A DNA stretch of 32,499 nucleotides from JANXLS01 sp038227045 (GTDB taxonomy: Bacteria > Planctomycetota > SZUA-567 > H5-PLA8), in assembly GCA_038227045.1 (NCBI GenBank), contig JBBRQD010000063.1:1-32499 (forward strand), written 5' to 3'. Below are positions 16,945 to 25,580 of the stretch, in pieces (the first letter of the stretch is position 1; each line of letters starts with the position of its first letter). The notes under the pieces are model-generated. The model was not told the DNA's origin. It saw only the letters and a list, made by a program, of their open reading frames with translations, and ran no database searches. Position numbers and translations under genes: made by a program.

Positions 16945-18219
16945 ATGAAAACACCTACACACTTTTCCCGCCGGACCTTCCTGCGCGGTGCCGGCGTTAC
17001 ACTCGCGCTTCCGATGCTGGAGGCCATGCGCCCTCTGATCGCTCATGCCGCCAATCAGGCTCCGCGCCGTCTGATTTGCATCAACACCACCCTTGGATTG
17101 CATACGGAGAACCTCTTCCCAAGCAAGGCCGGGAAGGACTACGAACTCACGCCCTATCTTGAAGCAATTAAGGATTACCGCGACGACTTTACGGTATTCT
17201 CCGGTTTGTCTCATCCACAGGTGGACGGGGGGCATGTTGCCGAGGCATCTTACCTGACCGCCGCGCCACATCCGCAAACGGACGGCTTCAAGAACACCAT
17301 CTCGCTGGATCAATATGCGGTCGAACGGCTCGTGCCCGACACGCGGATTGCGTCGCTGGCGCTGGCTTCGTCATCGAGCCGCAGCATCTCCTTTACGCGC
17401 AGCGGCGTTTTGATTCCCGCCGAAGAGCGCCCGTCCCGCGTGTTCCGCAATATGTTCGTGGATGGCACGCCGGCTGAAGTCAAAACGCAGGTGCAGCGGC
17501 TTCAGCAGGGGCAGAGCATCATGGACACGGTGCTGGAAGAAGCGAAGGATTTTCAGCGCAACCTCGGCAAGTCGGATCGCGATAAACTTGATGAATATTT
17601 TACATCCGTGCGCGAGGTTGAAACCCGCATGGTGAAGGGGCAAGACTGGGCGCGGCGTCCGAAACCGAAAGTGGACGCGGCAGTGCCCGTGGATGTGCCT
17701 GCCGCCACGGAAGTGCCGAAACGCGTTCGGCTGATGATCGATCTGATGCATCTCGCTCTGCAAACCGACTCCACGCGAATTATCACCTTCGCGTTGAATG
17801 GCCTCAACGCCGTGCCTATTATCGAAGGAGTGACGCAGGACTGGCACAACCTTTCGCACCACGGCCAGGATCCCGCCAAACTGGCGGAATTGCGCATCGT
17901 TGAAATCCAGCAGATGAAGCTCTTTGGCGAACTGCTCGGGAAACTCAAGGGAACACAGGAGCAAGGCGCGACGTTGCTCGACAGAACCACCGTTCTCTTC
18001 GGCAGCAACCTCGGCAATGCCAGCAGCCACGATAACAAGAACATGCCGATCATTCTGGCCGGCGGCGGTTTCAAACATGGCCAACATCTCGCGTTCGACC
18101 TCCAGAAGCATCCGCCGCTCTGCAACCTTTTCGTCAATATGTTGCAGAGCCTTGGCATTGAGGCCGACAAGTTCGGCAGCAGCAGCGGCACGCTGACGGG
18201 TTTGGATCGGAAGGGTTAA
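16945..18219 (+). CDS. DUF1552 (HXXSHH) Tat-exported protein (copy 1)
   Basis: The 424-residue product begins with a twin-arginine signal (SRRTFLRGAGVTLALPML), so it is probably exported folded by Tat. It carries the family's naming motif as HNLSHH at residues 301-306, and the conserved LALQTDSTRIITF segment just before it. An alpha-helical region near 195-235 (RDKLDEYFTSVREVETRM) is also typical. DUF1552 proteins resemble the DUF1501/sulfatase-like group, but no catalysis is established. It lies 12 nt after the DUF1592 gene, and the pair forms a conserved module whose products likely act together outside the cytoplasm. Start ATG 16945 is the only sensible start for the Tat signal. Confidence 0.92.
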   Translation: MKTPTHFSRRTFLRGAGVTLALPMLEAMRPLIAHAANQAPRRLICINTTLGLHTENLFPSKAGKDYELTPYLEAIKDYRDDFTVFSGLSHPQVDGGHVAEASYLTAAPHPQTDGFKNTISLDQYAVERLVPDTRIASLALASSSSRSISFTRSGVLIPAEERPSRVFRNMFVDGTPAEVKTQVQRLQQGQSIMDTVLEEAKDFQRNLGKSDRDKLDEYFTSVREVETRMVKGQDWARRPKPKVDAAVPVDVPAATEVPKRVRLMIDLMHLALQTDSTRIITFALNGLNAVPIIEGVTQDWHNLSHHGQDPAKLAELRIVEIQQMKLFGELLGKLKGTQEQGATLLDRTTVLFGSNLGNASSHDNKNMPIILAGGGFKHGQHLAFDLQKHPPLCNLFVNMLQSLGIEADKFGSSSGTLTGLDRKG

Positions 18220-18425
18220 TATTTGCTCGGGCATCATGCTCCTTACCGATCTTGTCGGACCTTGTGGGTGTGATTATCCATCACCGCCGCTGCCTTTCCC
18301 TGCCCGCCCCCGCTCCAGTTTTCAACCGCCGTTTACAAAAAACGATTGCCCGGCCGTCTACCGGTACGTACAACCCTTTCAATGAAAATATCCGTAGCCA
18401 GCCCCGCCCGAGGGAGTTCGCAATT

Positions 18426-19460
18426 ATGTTCTATACGTCTCGCTCAGTGTTACTCGCCATCGTCGCATTGACAGTTCCCTTGATCGGCCGAACCGAGGAG
18501 CCGGCTGCCGAAAAAACGGGCAACAAAGCTTCTGTCTGGCCAACTCTTGAGTGGAAGGAAGCTGCGCCGTCTCCCATTGCGCGAGTCGAGTCGCCGGCCG
18601 CAGTCGTGAATGGCAAGCTCTACTTATTTGGCGGATTCACCGAGACTCTGGATGCATCCAATCGGGTCGATGTTTATGATCCCGCAAGCGACTCCTGGAC
18701 GCGAAAGAACGACATGCCGACGCGGCTCACGCATCTCAATCCGGCCGTTGACGGCAATACCATTTGGTTCGCAGGCGGCTTTAAGGGGAAACACCCCGGA
18801 CCGGTCACCGCTGAAGTGTGGAAGTACGACATTACCGCGGATACGTGGGCTGCTGGGCCGCCGCTGCCGGAACCGCGCGCGGGTGGCGGCTTAGCGGTTG
18901 TTGAACGCACGTTGCATTACTTCGGCGGCTACAAAGCCAATCGCGACACAGGCGGTGCGGATCATTGGAGTTTGTCGCTCGATGGCGGGAAAGACTGGGA
19001 GCGCGTAGCTGATTTTCCCGACCCGCGCGGCCACGTGAGCGCGGCGGTGCTGGAGGGCAAGATTTATGCCCTGGGCGGCGATCATGGCCACGACATCACG
19101 CAGATTGACGTGCCATCCTGCCACCGGTTCGATCCCGCCACGAAAAAATGGAGCGAGATCGCCAGCCTGCCGCAGGGACGCAGCCATTTTGAAGCCAGCA
19201 CAATCATACATAAGGGCCGGATTTTAATCGTTGGCGGGCGATGCAATAGCTCTCATCCGCCGCGAAACGTCGTGGGCGATTTACTGGAGTACGATCCCAA
19301 AGAGAATACGTGGGTCGTCGTCGGCACAATGCCCGAGAAATTGCTCGCTCCGGCCGCGGCGATCATTTCCGGACGCCTCGTGGTCACCGGTGGCGGCCTC
19401 AATAACCCGCGGCCACTCACGGCCGCCACGCGGATAGCGACACTTTCGGACGGCAAATAA
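18426..19460 (+). CDS. Secreted Kelch-repeat beta-propeller protein
   Basis: I choose ATG 18426 (344 residues), with GAGGGAG upstream and a signal peptide (SVLLAIVALTVPLIG). The longer open frame from 18252 has no plausible export signal at its start. Six Kelch blades are visible by their Gly-Gly pairs: LYLFGGF, IWFAGGF, LHYFGGY, IYALGGD, ILIVGGR, LVVTGGG. Each is followed by the usual Tyr/Trp-containing strand, for example VYDPASDSWTRK, KYDITADTW, RFDPATKKWSEI and EYDPKENTWVVV. The result is a six-bladed propeller, probably a glycan- or protein-binding periplasmic protein, with no catalytic motif seen. It follows the DUF1592/DUF1552 pair after 206 bp, so it may be its own unit. It converges on the LRR gene with a 51-bp gap. 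Confidence 0.85.
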   Translation: MFYTSRSVLLAIVALTVPLIGRTEEPAAEKTGNKASVWPTLEWKEAAPSPIARVESPAAVVNGKLYLFGGFTETLDASNRVDVYDPASDSWTRKNDMPTRLTHLNPAVDGNTIWFAGGFKGKHPGPVTAEVWKYDITADTWAAGPPLPEPRAGGGLAVVERTLHYFGGYKANRDTGGADHWSLSLDGGKDWERVADFPDPRGHVSAAVLEGKIYALGGDHGHDITQIDVPSCHRFDPATKKWSEIASLPQGRSHFEASTIIHKGRILIVGGRCNSSHPPRNVVGDLLEYDPKENTWVVVGTMPEKLLAPAAAIISGRLVVTGGGLNNPRPLTAATRIATLSDGK

Positions 19461-19511
19461 TCAGGCATGGCGGAAGCATCACATTAGCGCATTTGCAGCG
19501 TTCAGTTTCCG

Positions 19512-20462
19512 TCAGCGGGCAGCCTTCGCTTGTTTGTCCCAGAACTTTTGAAATTGCTCCTTCGTCTTCGCGATCGTCGCCTCATCCGGCTGTGTCCATT
19601 GCACCACTGCGCCGGGGTGATCGGCCTTCAGTTTCGCGATGTCGTCTTCACTGGCCACGACCTTGGTCAGGACCATCTTTTTTAGCGACGCCAGTTCTTT
19701 CAAATGCGAAAAACCCTTGTCGTAGGTCAGCCAGGTTTCGTTGAGTTCGATTTCCTCAAGCGTCTTGATGCCGCCGAGAGCGGCGAGCGTGGCGTCGGTG
19801 ATGCGGGGACTGAATTGGGGACTGAGCTTGACGATGCGAAGTTTCGGCAATGCTTTGAGGGCCGCGATTCCCTCGTCGGTTACGGCATACGTGTGCTGAA
19901 GATCGACACTTTGCAGCGACTTGATCTGAGCGAGTGCCTCAGTCACGCGATTATCGACTTTGCAACCGCCAAGGCGCAGCGATTCGAGATTGGAACAGGA
20001 CGCCAGATGTGCCATTCCCGGACCCAGCGTGCCCTTGCCCGCGACTTTCCAGCCCCAATGATCCAGGCCGAATGTTTTGAGACTCTTCCATCCCGCGAAA
20101 GCTTTGAACCCGTCGTCGGTCATCTCGGCCCCATTGGCGAAGAACTTTTCGAGTTGATCGAGCTGCGACAAGGCCGGGGCGGTTTCGTCAGTCAACGCAA
20201 TTTCCTTGGGGCTGATGTCGGCACGTTTCAATGTGCGAAGCGTGCCAATGAATCGATAGTCCTCTATCGTTGCGGCCACGGCGCCACCGATTGAAATCTC
20301 AGTGACCGTACCGTCCTTGTCGGTTTTGAGCCTGGCACCTTTCGCTGCAAGGGACGCCGCGCCAGACGCTTCTTCCGCGACTGAACACGCGCCGAACGAA
20401 AACGCAACGATCGCGCCCACGGCAACGATCGACATCATGCGAACGGATTTTGCAGGTCTCAT
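19512..20462 (-). CDS. Exported leucine-rich-repeat protein
   Basis: The 316-residue product has an N-terminal export signal (MMSIVAVGAIVAFSFGAC). The Cys after FGA is a weak lipobox, so lipoprotein status is uncertain. From about residue 60 there are cysteine-containing-type leucine-rich repeats, for example LESLRLGGCKVDNRVTEAL, LQSVDLQHTYAVTDEGIAAL, LRIVKLSPQFSPRITDATL and LEEIELNETWLTYDKGF. A charged helical tail ends the protein. Its ATG overlaps the stop of the DUF1552 gene as ATGA, a classical coupling arrangement, so it belongs to the second DUF1592/DUF1552 operon. It is probably a binding or assembly protein. The LRR call is good and the partner unknown. Confidence 0.82.
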   Translation of the reverse strand: MRPAKSVRMMSIVAVGAIVAFSFGACSVAEEASGAASLAAKGARLKTDKDGTVTEISIGGAVAATIEDYRFIGTLRTLKRADISPKEIALTDETAPALSQLDQLEKFFANGAEMTDDGFKAFAGWKSLKTFGLDHWGWKVAGKGTLGPGMAHLASCSNLESLRLGGCKVDNRVTEALAQIKSLQSVDLQHTYAVTDEGIAALKALPKLRIVKLSPQFSPRITDATLAALGGIKTLEEIELNETWLTYDKGFSHLKELASLKKMVLTKVVASEDDIAKLKADHPGAVVQWTQPDEATIAKTKEQFQKFWDKQAKAAR

Positions 20463-21808
20463 ACCAATTCCTTTACGACATCGGTTGCCAAACCGCCCTG
20501 GAAATTCTCAGGCAGCGGCATCCCCACTTTGTTGACGATAGTCTGCCAGACATTCGCCACGGGCATATCCTTCTTGACGAGATGGCCCTGATGCTTGAGG
20601 CCCAGCGCCGAACCGCCGCAGAGGATGAGGGGGAGCATTTTTGAATCGTGCGCGTTGGGACCGCCGTTGGTCGTGGCCCACGCGGCCATGGTGTTGTCGA
20701 GCAGCGTGCCGCTGCCTTCATTCACGCTCTTGAGCTTGCCGAGGAAATAGGCCCATTCTGCCAAATAAAGGGCGTCGAGCTGCCGCCATTGGGCGAGCTT
20801 GTCGTCCTCCTGGGAATTATGAGTGATCGTGTGCAGATCCCACTTGCTCTTGGTGAGGTAGCCGTAGCACTTGGCTTCGTCGCCTTCCGTGCGGGGAATG
20901 TGACTGACTGCGCGTGTGCTGTCGGTTTGGAAAGCCAGGGCGATCATGTCGAACATCATGCGGGTGTATTCCGAGTAGCCGCGTCCGTCTCCTGCGATGC
21001 GGTCGCGCGGCGAGCCTTTTCCGAAGTCGGGGCGATCCACCTTGGGCTTGGGGCGGTCAATCCATTCGCCTTCGACTTTGATGCGTTCTTCGAGGTCGCG
21101 GATGGACGTAAAGTATTGTTCCAGACGCTCGCGGTCAGCCGTTCCCACCTGGCGCTGAAGAGAAGCCGCCTGTTCCTTGATGGAATCAAGCAGGCTGGCA
21201 CGTTGTGCCATGGCCTTCTTAGCCGCCGCCACGGTGTTGTTGTCCTCGCTACCGAAGAGTTTTTCGAAGAGCACTTCGGGGCGGTTTTCGGGCGTAATGG
21301 GCGTGTGGTTTTTACTCCACGACAAGGTCATCGGGAACGGGCCGCCGAAACCCGTCTCGCGCACCGTGCCGAGCACGAGCGAGGGAAAGCGCGTTTTGCT
21401 GCCATGAAAGGCGGCAAGCTGCTGATCGACGGACGTCAAGGTCTTGCCGTTCCGAACCGTGTTGAGGCCAGTGAGCAGGCAACAGCACGCGCCGTGGCCG
21501 CCGGTGAAGGACGTGAGTCCCGTCATCAACGTGCAGTCGTCTTTGAATGGCGCGAGCGGCGCAAGCGACGGGGTCAGTGTGTAGTTCTTCCCGGTGTCCG
21601 GCGGCGTGAAGCCGAACGGCTCGGCGCCCAAACCCCAAAAGGTGAACATTGCCCGGCGCGGGATTTCCTTTTCGGGTATCTCCCCGGCATTCGTGACGGA
21701 CATCGATCCGGCACTCATCGCTTCGAGCCATGGCAGGGCGACCGATATGCCGAGGCTTCTGAGAAACGTGCGTCGCGGCATGCGCCAGTTGTGAGAGTTG
21801 AAGTTCAT
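20459..21808 (-). CDS. DUF1552 Tat-exported protein (copy 2), variant motif
   Basis: The 449-residue product has a twin-arginine signal (PRRTFLRSLGISVALPWLEA) from residue 11. It shares the family's layout: HGAC in place of the first histidine segment, the RERLEQYFTSIRDLEERI helix, and LAFQTDSTRAVSHI. The defining HXXSHH motif reads HTITHN here, so Ser is Thr and the last His is Asn. It starts 15 nt after the DUF1592 gene stops, and its stop overlaps the LRR gene start. It is a paralogue of the 424-residue DUF1552 protein in the facing operon, and is divergent enough that the two are not a recent duplication. Confidence 0.9.
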   Translation of the reverse strand: MNFNSHNWRMPRRTFLRSLGISVALPWLEAMSAGSMSVTNAGEIPEKEIPRRAMFTFWGLGAEPFGFTPPDTGKNYTLTPSLAPLAPFKDDCTLMTGLTSFTGGHGACCCLLTGLNTVRNGKTLTSVDQQLAAFHGSKTRFPSLVLGTVRETGFGGPFPMTLSWSKNHTPITPENRPEVLFEKLFGSEDNNTVAAAKKAMAQRASLLDSIKEQAASLQRQVGTADRERLEQYFTSIRDLEERIKVEGEWIDRPKPKVDRPDFGKGSPRDRIAGDGRGYSEYTRMMFDMIALAFQTDSTRAVSHIPRTEGDEAKCYGYLTKSKWDLHTITHNSQEDDKLAQWRQLDALYLAEWAYFLGKLKSVNEGSGTLLDNTMAAWATTNGGPNAHDSKMLPLILCGGSALGLKHQGHLVKKDMPVANVWQTIVNKVGMPLPENFQGGLATDVVKELV

Positions 21809-21823
21809 GCGGATCGTCTCCGT

Positions 21824-24556
21824 TTACCGGGTTTGGAAAAATGCGCTCGACACGGTGGCTTGAATGATTTCCTGCAAGTGATAATCGCTTTTGGCGGCGT
21901 CGGCCATGATCTGGTCGACGGTCAGGTGATCGCCATAGGCGATCGGGCGGCCCAGGGCGTAGCACAGCAGCTTCTCGGCAAAGCCCTTGATGAAGACTTG
22001 CTTCTGCGCGAGAAGCGCCTTCTTGAACTCCTGTATCGTTATGAATTCGGTCCCATCGGGCAACTTGCCGCTGACGTCCAGCGCGGGCGAATTCTTGTCG
22101 CCGCGCATGCCTTCGCCGTTCTGGCGGTCGCGCCACATGCCTGTCGCGTCGTAGTTTTCCAGCGCCATGCCAAAGGGATCGACCCGGACGTGGCAGCTCG
22201 CGCAGTTTTCCGAAAGGCGATGCTCGCTGAGGCGTTCACGGACGCTGCGGGGTTTCTTATCCTTGATGGGGGGCAAGTCGCCGGCGTTCGGCGGGGGAGG
22301 CGGCACCGGCTGATTCCACAGCGTGTCGAGCACCCATGTCGCCCGGCGCACGGGAAGCGTTCGCGTGCCGTCGGCAAGATACGTCAGAATGCCCGACATG
22401 CCGAGCACGCCGCCGCGCCGGTTATCGGCCGGGACGGGCACGCGGCGGAATGAGTCGCCGTCCACGCCGTCAATGCCGTAATGTTTCGCCAGCCGTTCGT
22501 TGATGAGCAAATAGCTGCTGTCCAGAAAATCGGTGACCGGAAGATCCTGCTTCAGCACCTCGTTGAAAAACTCCAGCGGCTCGCGTTTGGAACTGTCGCG
22601 CAGTGCATCGTCGTAGAACTTGTAGAAATCGCGGTTCGGCGGATTGCCGTTGTCGAAGTTGCGCACGCTGAGCCATTGCCCCGCGAAATTGCGGACGAAC
22701 TCCCAGGCCTTCGGATCGGCGATCATCCGCTTTACCTGCGCCCGCAGCACGGCGGGATCGCGCAATTTGTTTTGCCCGGCGAGACGATACAACTCGTCGT
22801 CCGGCACACTGCTCCACACGAGATATGACAGGCGGCTGGCGAATTGCCAGGCATCCACCGGCACAGGTGCCAGCACTGGCTTCGGCCCCGGCGACGACTG
22901 TGCAGCAACCGGAGCGGGAATGGCCTCGCTGCCGAGATACAGAAACTTGGGCGAGGAGAGAACGTTTTTCACGCCCTCACGCACGGCCTTGGCGAACGGC
23001 AAGCTCCGCTCGGACCTGGCCTTGATCGTCCACGTGACGATGCGATCCAGTTCCTCCGGTGTAGCCGGGCGGCGGTAGGCGAGCGGCAGAAACTTCGCGA
23101 AAATCTCCCGCAGATAGGCGTCGTCCTCGCGCTGTTCGCCCGCAAAGAAGAGTGTCTTGCGTCCTTTGGGCGGCCATTCGACAATGGGCCCTTCCATTTC
23201 CATCTTGCCGAGCCAAAGCCGGGGACGTTTGGCGATGTCGAGCTTCGGATTAAATACCCAGTACGGCCCTTCAAATGTTTTCCGGCTTTCCGTCGCAGCC
23301 GCTATTGTTTCCTCCAGCTTCTTTTTCCGTTTCTCAATTTCTTCCTCCGGCTTCTTCTCGCTCTTGGCTTTCGCGACTTCGCCGCCGACGATTACCTGCT
23401 TCCACTGCACGTCCCAATACGATGGGTTGACAATGACCGCTTCCTTTCGATCACCGAAGTCCCAACTGACTCGCCACTGCCGATTCATGCCCGGTGGTCC
23501 TACTTGCAAATACATCAGGAATTCATATTCCTTCGGGGCATCGAGCGGTGCGTCAATCACCTGGGTTTTCACCACTTCGACGGGACTCTCCTCGCCGTAT
23601 TTCACGGTCAACCGCACGTCTTTTTGCGCTTCCTGGTCCGCTCCCCTGAACGCGCCGGCCCGCACACTGAAGCGATACCAACCATCCCGCGTGACGCCTT
23701 TTTTGCCAAAGTCGCCGTTAAAAAATCGGCTGCTGGCGAGATATTCGATGCCGCCGTTTTTCATCGTCCAGTCGAACGGCCCATGTGGCACGTAGCGTCT
23801 ATCCTTTGATCCCATTTGATCGAAATTAGGCTGCGGAATCCAACTCAGCGGTTCCTTGAGCTTCGCGACGACTGCCGGCACGTTGCTTTCAATGTACGCA
23901 CCGGACTCATCCTTGTAGGCTGTCGTAAGTCCGTGGACATACCTTTCCGCCGTGCCGTCGTAGGTTAATTTCTGCAGCTTCGGCTGTTCGTTAAAAATCG
24001 CTTCATTCAGCACCATGTCGGCCACGGCCAGGTATTGGTCAAGCTGCCCTTCGTCCATGAAGAGGCTCGCCGCGCCGCGATCAAACCCACCGACTTTCCC
24101 ATCCGCGGGCAGCTCCTTTTCAATGCGCCGCGCGAAGTTTTCGTCCAGAGAAAAGAGATCGCGAACGCTGTTGGCATACTCCACGCGGTTCATCCGCCGC
24201 ATCGGCACAAGCCCACCCGCGCCCTGAGCGGCCAGTTCCGTTTCGTGCAGGCGCTGCGCTATCCAGGAGGAGACGGCGAACGCATCTTTCGGATCGGGGC
24301 GCGTCTTTCTCTTCTTTGGAGGCATCTCGTTGGAATTGATTTTGTCCATAACCTCTTTCCACAAACCGGCATTGTTGCCGGCGGTGAAATCGTCGGTGAG
24401 CAAATCGATTCGAAAACCCGCTCTCGCCGAATCGGCGTCATGGCAGTCGGTGCAATGCGCCTCAATAAACGCGCGCGCCGGCTTCGGCAGCTCAGAGGTC
24501 TGAGCGCATGCCGCCAGTAATGAACTCGCAATGCCCGCGAAAAATCCAAATCTCAT
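21824..24556 (-). CDS. DUF1592-type planctomycete dihaem cytochrome protein (copy 2)
   Basis: The 910-residue product has the same domain order as the other copy. CTDCH (35-39) and EMPPKKRKTRP form the PSCyt1-like unit. MRRMNRVEYANSVRDLF is DUF1587. LPLAYRRPATPEELDRIV is DUF1595. SRLSYLVWSSVPDDEL is DUF1592. RGGVLGMSGILTYLADGT and CASCH (785-789) with RVDPFGMALENYD are DUF1588. A DUF1585 tail ends it. It is about 125 residues longer than copy 1, the extra being a beta-rich insertion plus a Lys/Glu-rich coiled segment around residues 395-425. The N-terminus reads FFAGIASSLLAAC, a good lipobox with Cys17, so this copy may be a lipoprotein. It heads a three-gene unit with DUF1552 and LRR genes. 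Confidence 0.92.
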   Translation of the reverse strand: MRFGFFAGIASSLLAACAQTSELPKPARAFIEAHCTDCHDADSARAGFRIDLLTDDFTAGNNAGLWKEVMDKINSNEMPPKKRKTRPDPKDAFAVSSWIAQRLHETELAAQGAGGLVPMRRMNRVEYANSVRDLFSLDENFARRIEKELPADGKVGGFDRGAASLFMDEGQLDQYLAVADMVLNEAIFNEQPKLQKLTYDGTAERYVHGLTTAYKDESGAYIESNVPAVVAKLKEPLSWIPQPNFDQMGSKDRRYVPHGPFDWTMKNGGIEYLASSRFFNGDFGKKGVTRDGWYRFSVRAGAFRGADQEAQKDVRLTVKYGEESPVEVVKTQVIDAPLDAPKEYEFLMYLQVGPPGMNRQWRVSWDFGDRKEAVIVNPSYWDVQWKQVIVGGEVAKAKSEKKPEEEIEKRKKKLEETIAAATESRKTFEGPYWVFNPKLDIAKRPRLWLGKMEMEGPIVEWPPKGRKTLFFAGEQREDDAYLREIFAKFLPLAYRRPATPEELDRIVTWTIKARSERSLPFAKAVREGVKNVLSSPKFLYLGSEAIPAPVAAQSSPGPKPVLAPVPVDAWQFASRLSYLVWSSVPDDELYRLAGQNKLRDPAVLRAQVKRMIADPKAWEFVRNFAGQWLSVRNFDNGNPPNRDFYKFYDDALRDSSKREPLEFFNEVLKQDLPVTDFLDSSYLLINERLAKHYGIDGVDGDSFRRVPVPADNRRGGVLGMSGILTYLADGTRTLPVRRATWVLDTLWNQPVPPPPPNAGDLPPIKDKKPRSVRERLSEHRLSENCASCHVRVDPFGMALENYDATGMWRDRQNGEGMRGDKNSPALDVSGKLPDGTEFITIQEFKKALLAQKQVFIKGFAEKLLCYALGRPIAYGDHLTVDQIMADAAKSDYHLQEIIQATVSSAFFQTR

Positions 24557-24731
24557 GGGATTTCACCTTCGGTTCCGTCGTCCGTCAAGGGCTTCCATTT
24601 TTTGGATACACCGCGCATTTACCTGCGTCATGAAAACGCTTGGCCGAATTCGCCACCCGCGCGCGGCGCATCCATTTTGTCGTGTTACACGTCATTCAAT
24701 CCGATATCCTTGCAAGCAAAAGAGGTTCGCC

Positions 24732-25199
24732 ATGCAACGCCAACCGGTCCCATCCAAAACGCCTATACGCTTCGGGCGCTTTCAATTCCATCTCACGACG
24801 GCCATTGTGTTGATGTTTGTGGCGGGCAGTATTTTGTGGATGAATATGCTGGAACGGCGCACGAAGTCCAAAGGTGGACTCGCTACGAAACCGCTTTCAA
24901 ACTCCAGGAATTATTTTCTTGCCAGAACCGAAGAAGAATTTTTACAGGGTACGGTTGGTTTCGGATGGTTCGGCGACAGGGAGTCTTATTATGGATGGCC
25001 TTGTGACGCAGCACACTTTTCCGTACAGCTCTGGGTGGACAAAAGCGGGCGAGCATCAGGCGGCACATACCGTCCGGCGGATTGGCGAGTTCAGGGGATT
25101 GTTATTGACGCGTTAACGGCGATGGGAATTCTCTTGAGCGTTGCAATAGCGAGCGAATGGTGGATATGCCGGGCCAATAATGCACGTAAAGGAGCGTGA
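24732..25199 (+). CDS. Small two-helix membrane protein, function unknown
   Basis: I choose ATG 24732 (155 residues), preceded by AGAGG. The frame stays open upstream to 24531 but that part overlaps the divergent DUF1592 gene and lacks coding character. Two transmembrane helices are predicted by eye: residues ~20-39 (HLTTAIVLMFVAGSILWMNM) and ~123-146 (IDALTAMGILLSVAIASEWW). The ~80-residue loop between them is polar and aromatic-rich. The RFGRFQF segment before helix 1 and the overall plan resemble small membrane proteins common in Planctomycetota and Verrucomicrobiota. No function can be given. It converges on fmdB with only 12 bp between stops. Confidence 0.7.
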   Translation: MQRQPVPSKTPIRFGRFQFHLTTAIVLMFVAGSILWMNMLERRTKSKGGLATKPLSNSRNYFLARTEEEFLQGTVGFGWFGDRESYYGWPCDAAHFSVQLWVDKSGRASGGTYRPADWRVQGIVIDALTAMGILLSVAIASEWWICRANNARKGA

Positions 25200-25211
25200 G
25201 AATATGCGGCG

Positions 25212-25481
25212 CTACTTGCATCCGCAACTGGAATGGCAGGCGTGCCCCAGCACGCTTGTCGGCCCCGAAACGACGGGCGCTTGAGCGCGAGACCCCGCCA
25301 ATTTCTCCGACAACGAACGCGGCGACGAGGATGAAGTCGATTTCATGTAAAAGGAGTCGATCAATCGATTTTTAGTCCTGTTACCACAAGAGCACCGCAA
25401 GGCTTTGTCACGATCATTGATGCGCCGCAATTCAGTAAAGGTGTTGTCGCACAGTGAACAATGGTAAGTGTAAGATGGCAT
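25212..25481 (-). CDS. fmdB: FmdB-family zinc-ribbon protein
   Basis: The 89-residue product begins MPSYTYHCSLCDNTF, the hallmark FmdB opening. Cys8 and Cys11 form the first knuckle; Cys30 and Cys32 (CSCG) form the second, so one zinc ribbon is expected. The C-terminus is unusually rich in metal ligands (GHACHSSCGC). AAAGGAGC lies 5 nt before the ATG. FmdB was named as a putative regulatory protein of the Methylophilus formamidase cluster, but most members are uncharacterised. It is the last gene of the urt-fmd cluster, 99 bp after fmdA, which strengthens a role tied to amide metabolism. Confidence 0.85.
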   Translation of the reverse strand: MPSYTYHCSLCDNTFTELRRINDRDKALRCSCGNRTKNRLIDSFYMKSTSSSSPRSLSEKLAGSRAQAPVVSGPTSVLGHACHSSCGCK

Positions 25482-25515
25482 AATAGCTCCTTTACTTAAA
25501 AAGAATTCAAGCGGA

Positions 25516-25562
25516 CGATCCGCATGAAAGAAACAGCCTGTCTGCTCTTTTCATGTGGATCG
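25516..25562 (-). repeat. Long hairpin between fmdA and fmdB
   Basis: Arms of 14 nt (25516-25529 and 25549-25562) pair at 13 positions around a 19-nt loop. On the minus strand a further small hairpin (GCGGA/TCCGC) shares part of the arm, and TTTTT follows soon after. It may be a partial terminator or mRNA-processing signal that lowers fmdB relative to fmdA. Confidence 0.4.
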
Positions 25563-25580
25563 CCTGAAATTAACACGGAT

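Noticed and set aside
20648..22453. A 601-codon open frame on the plus strand.
   Set aside because: It is antisense to the DUF1552 and DUF1592 genes and spans their junction. Long antisense frames are expected from their codon usage, and the product resembles no family.
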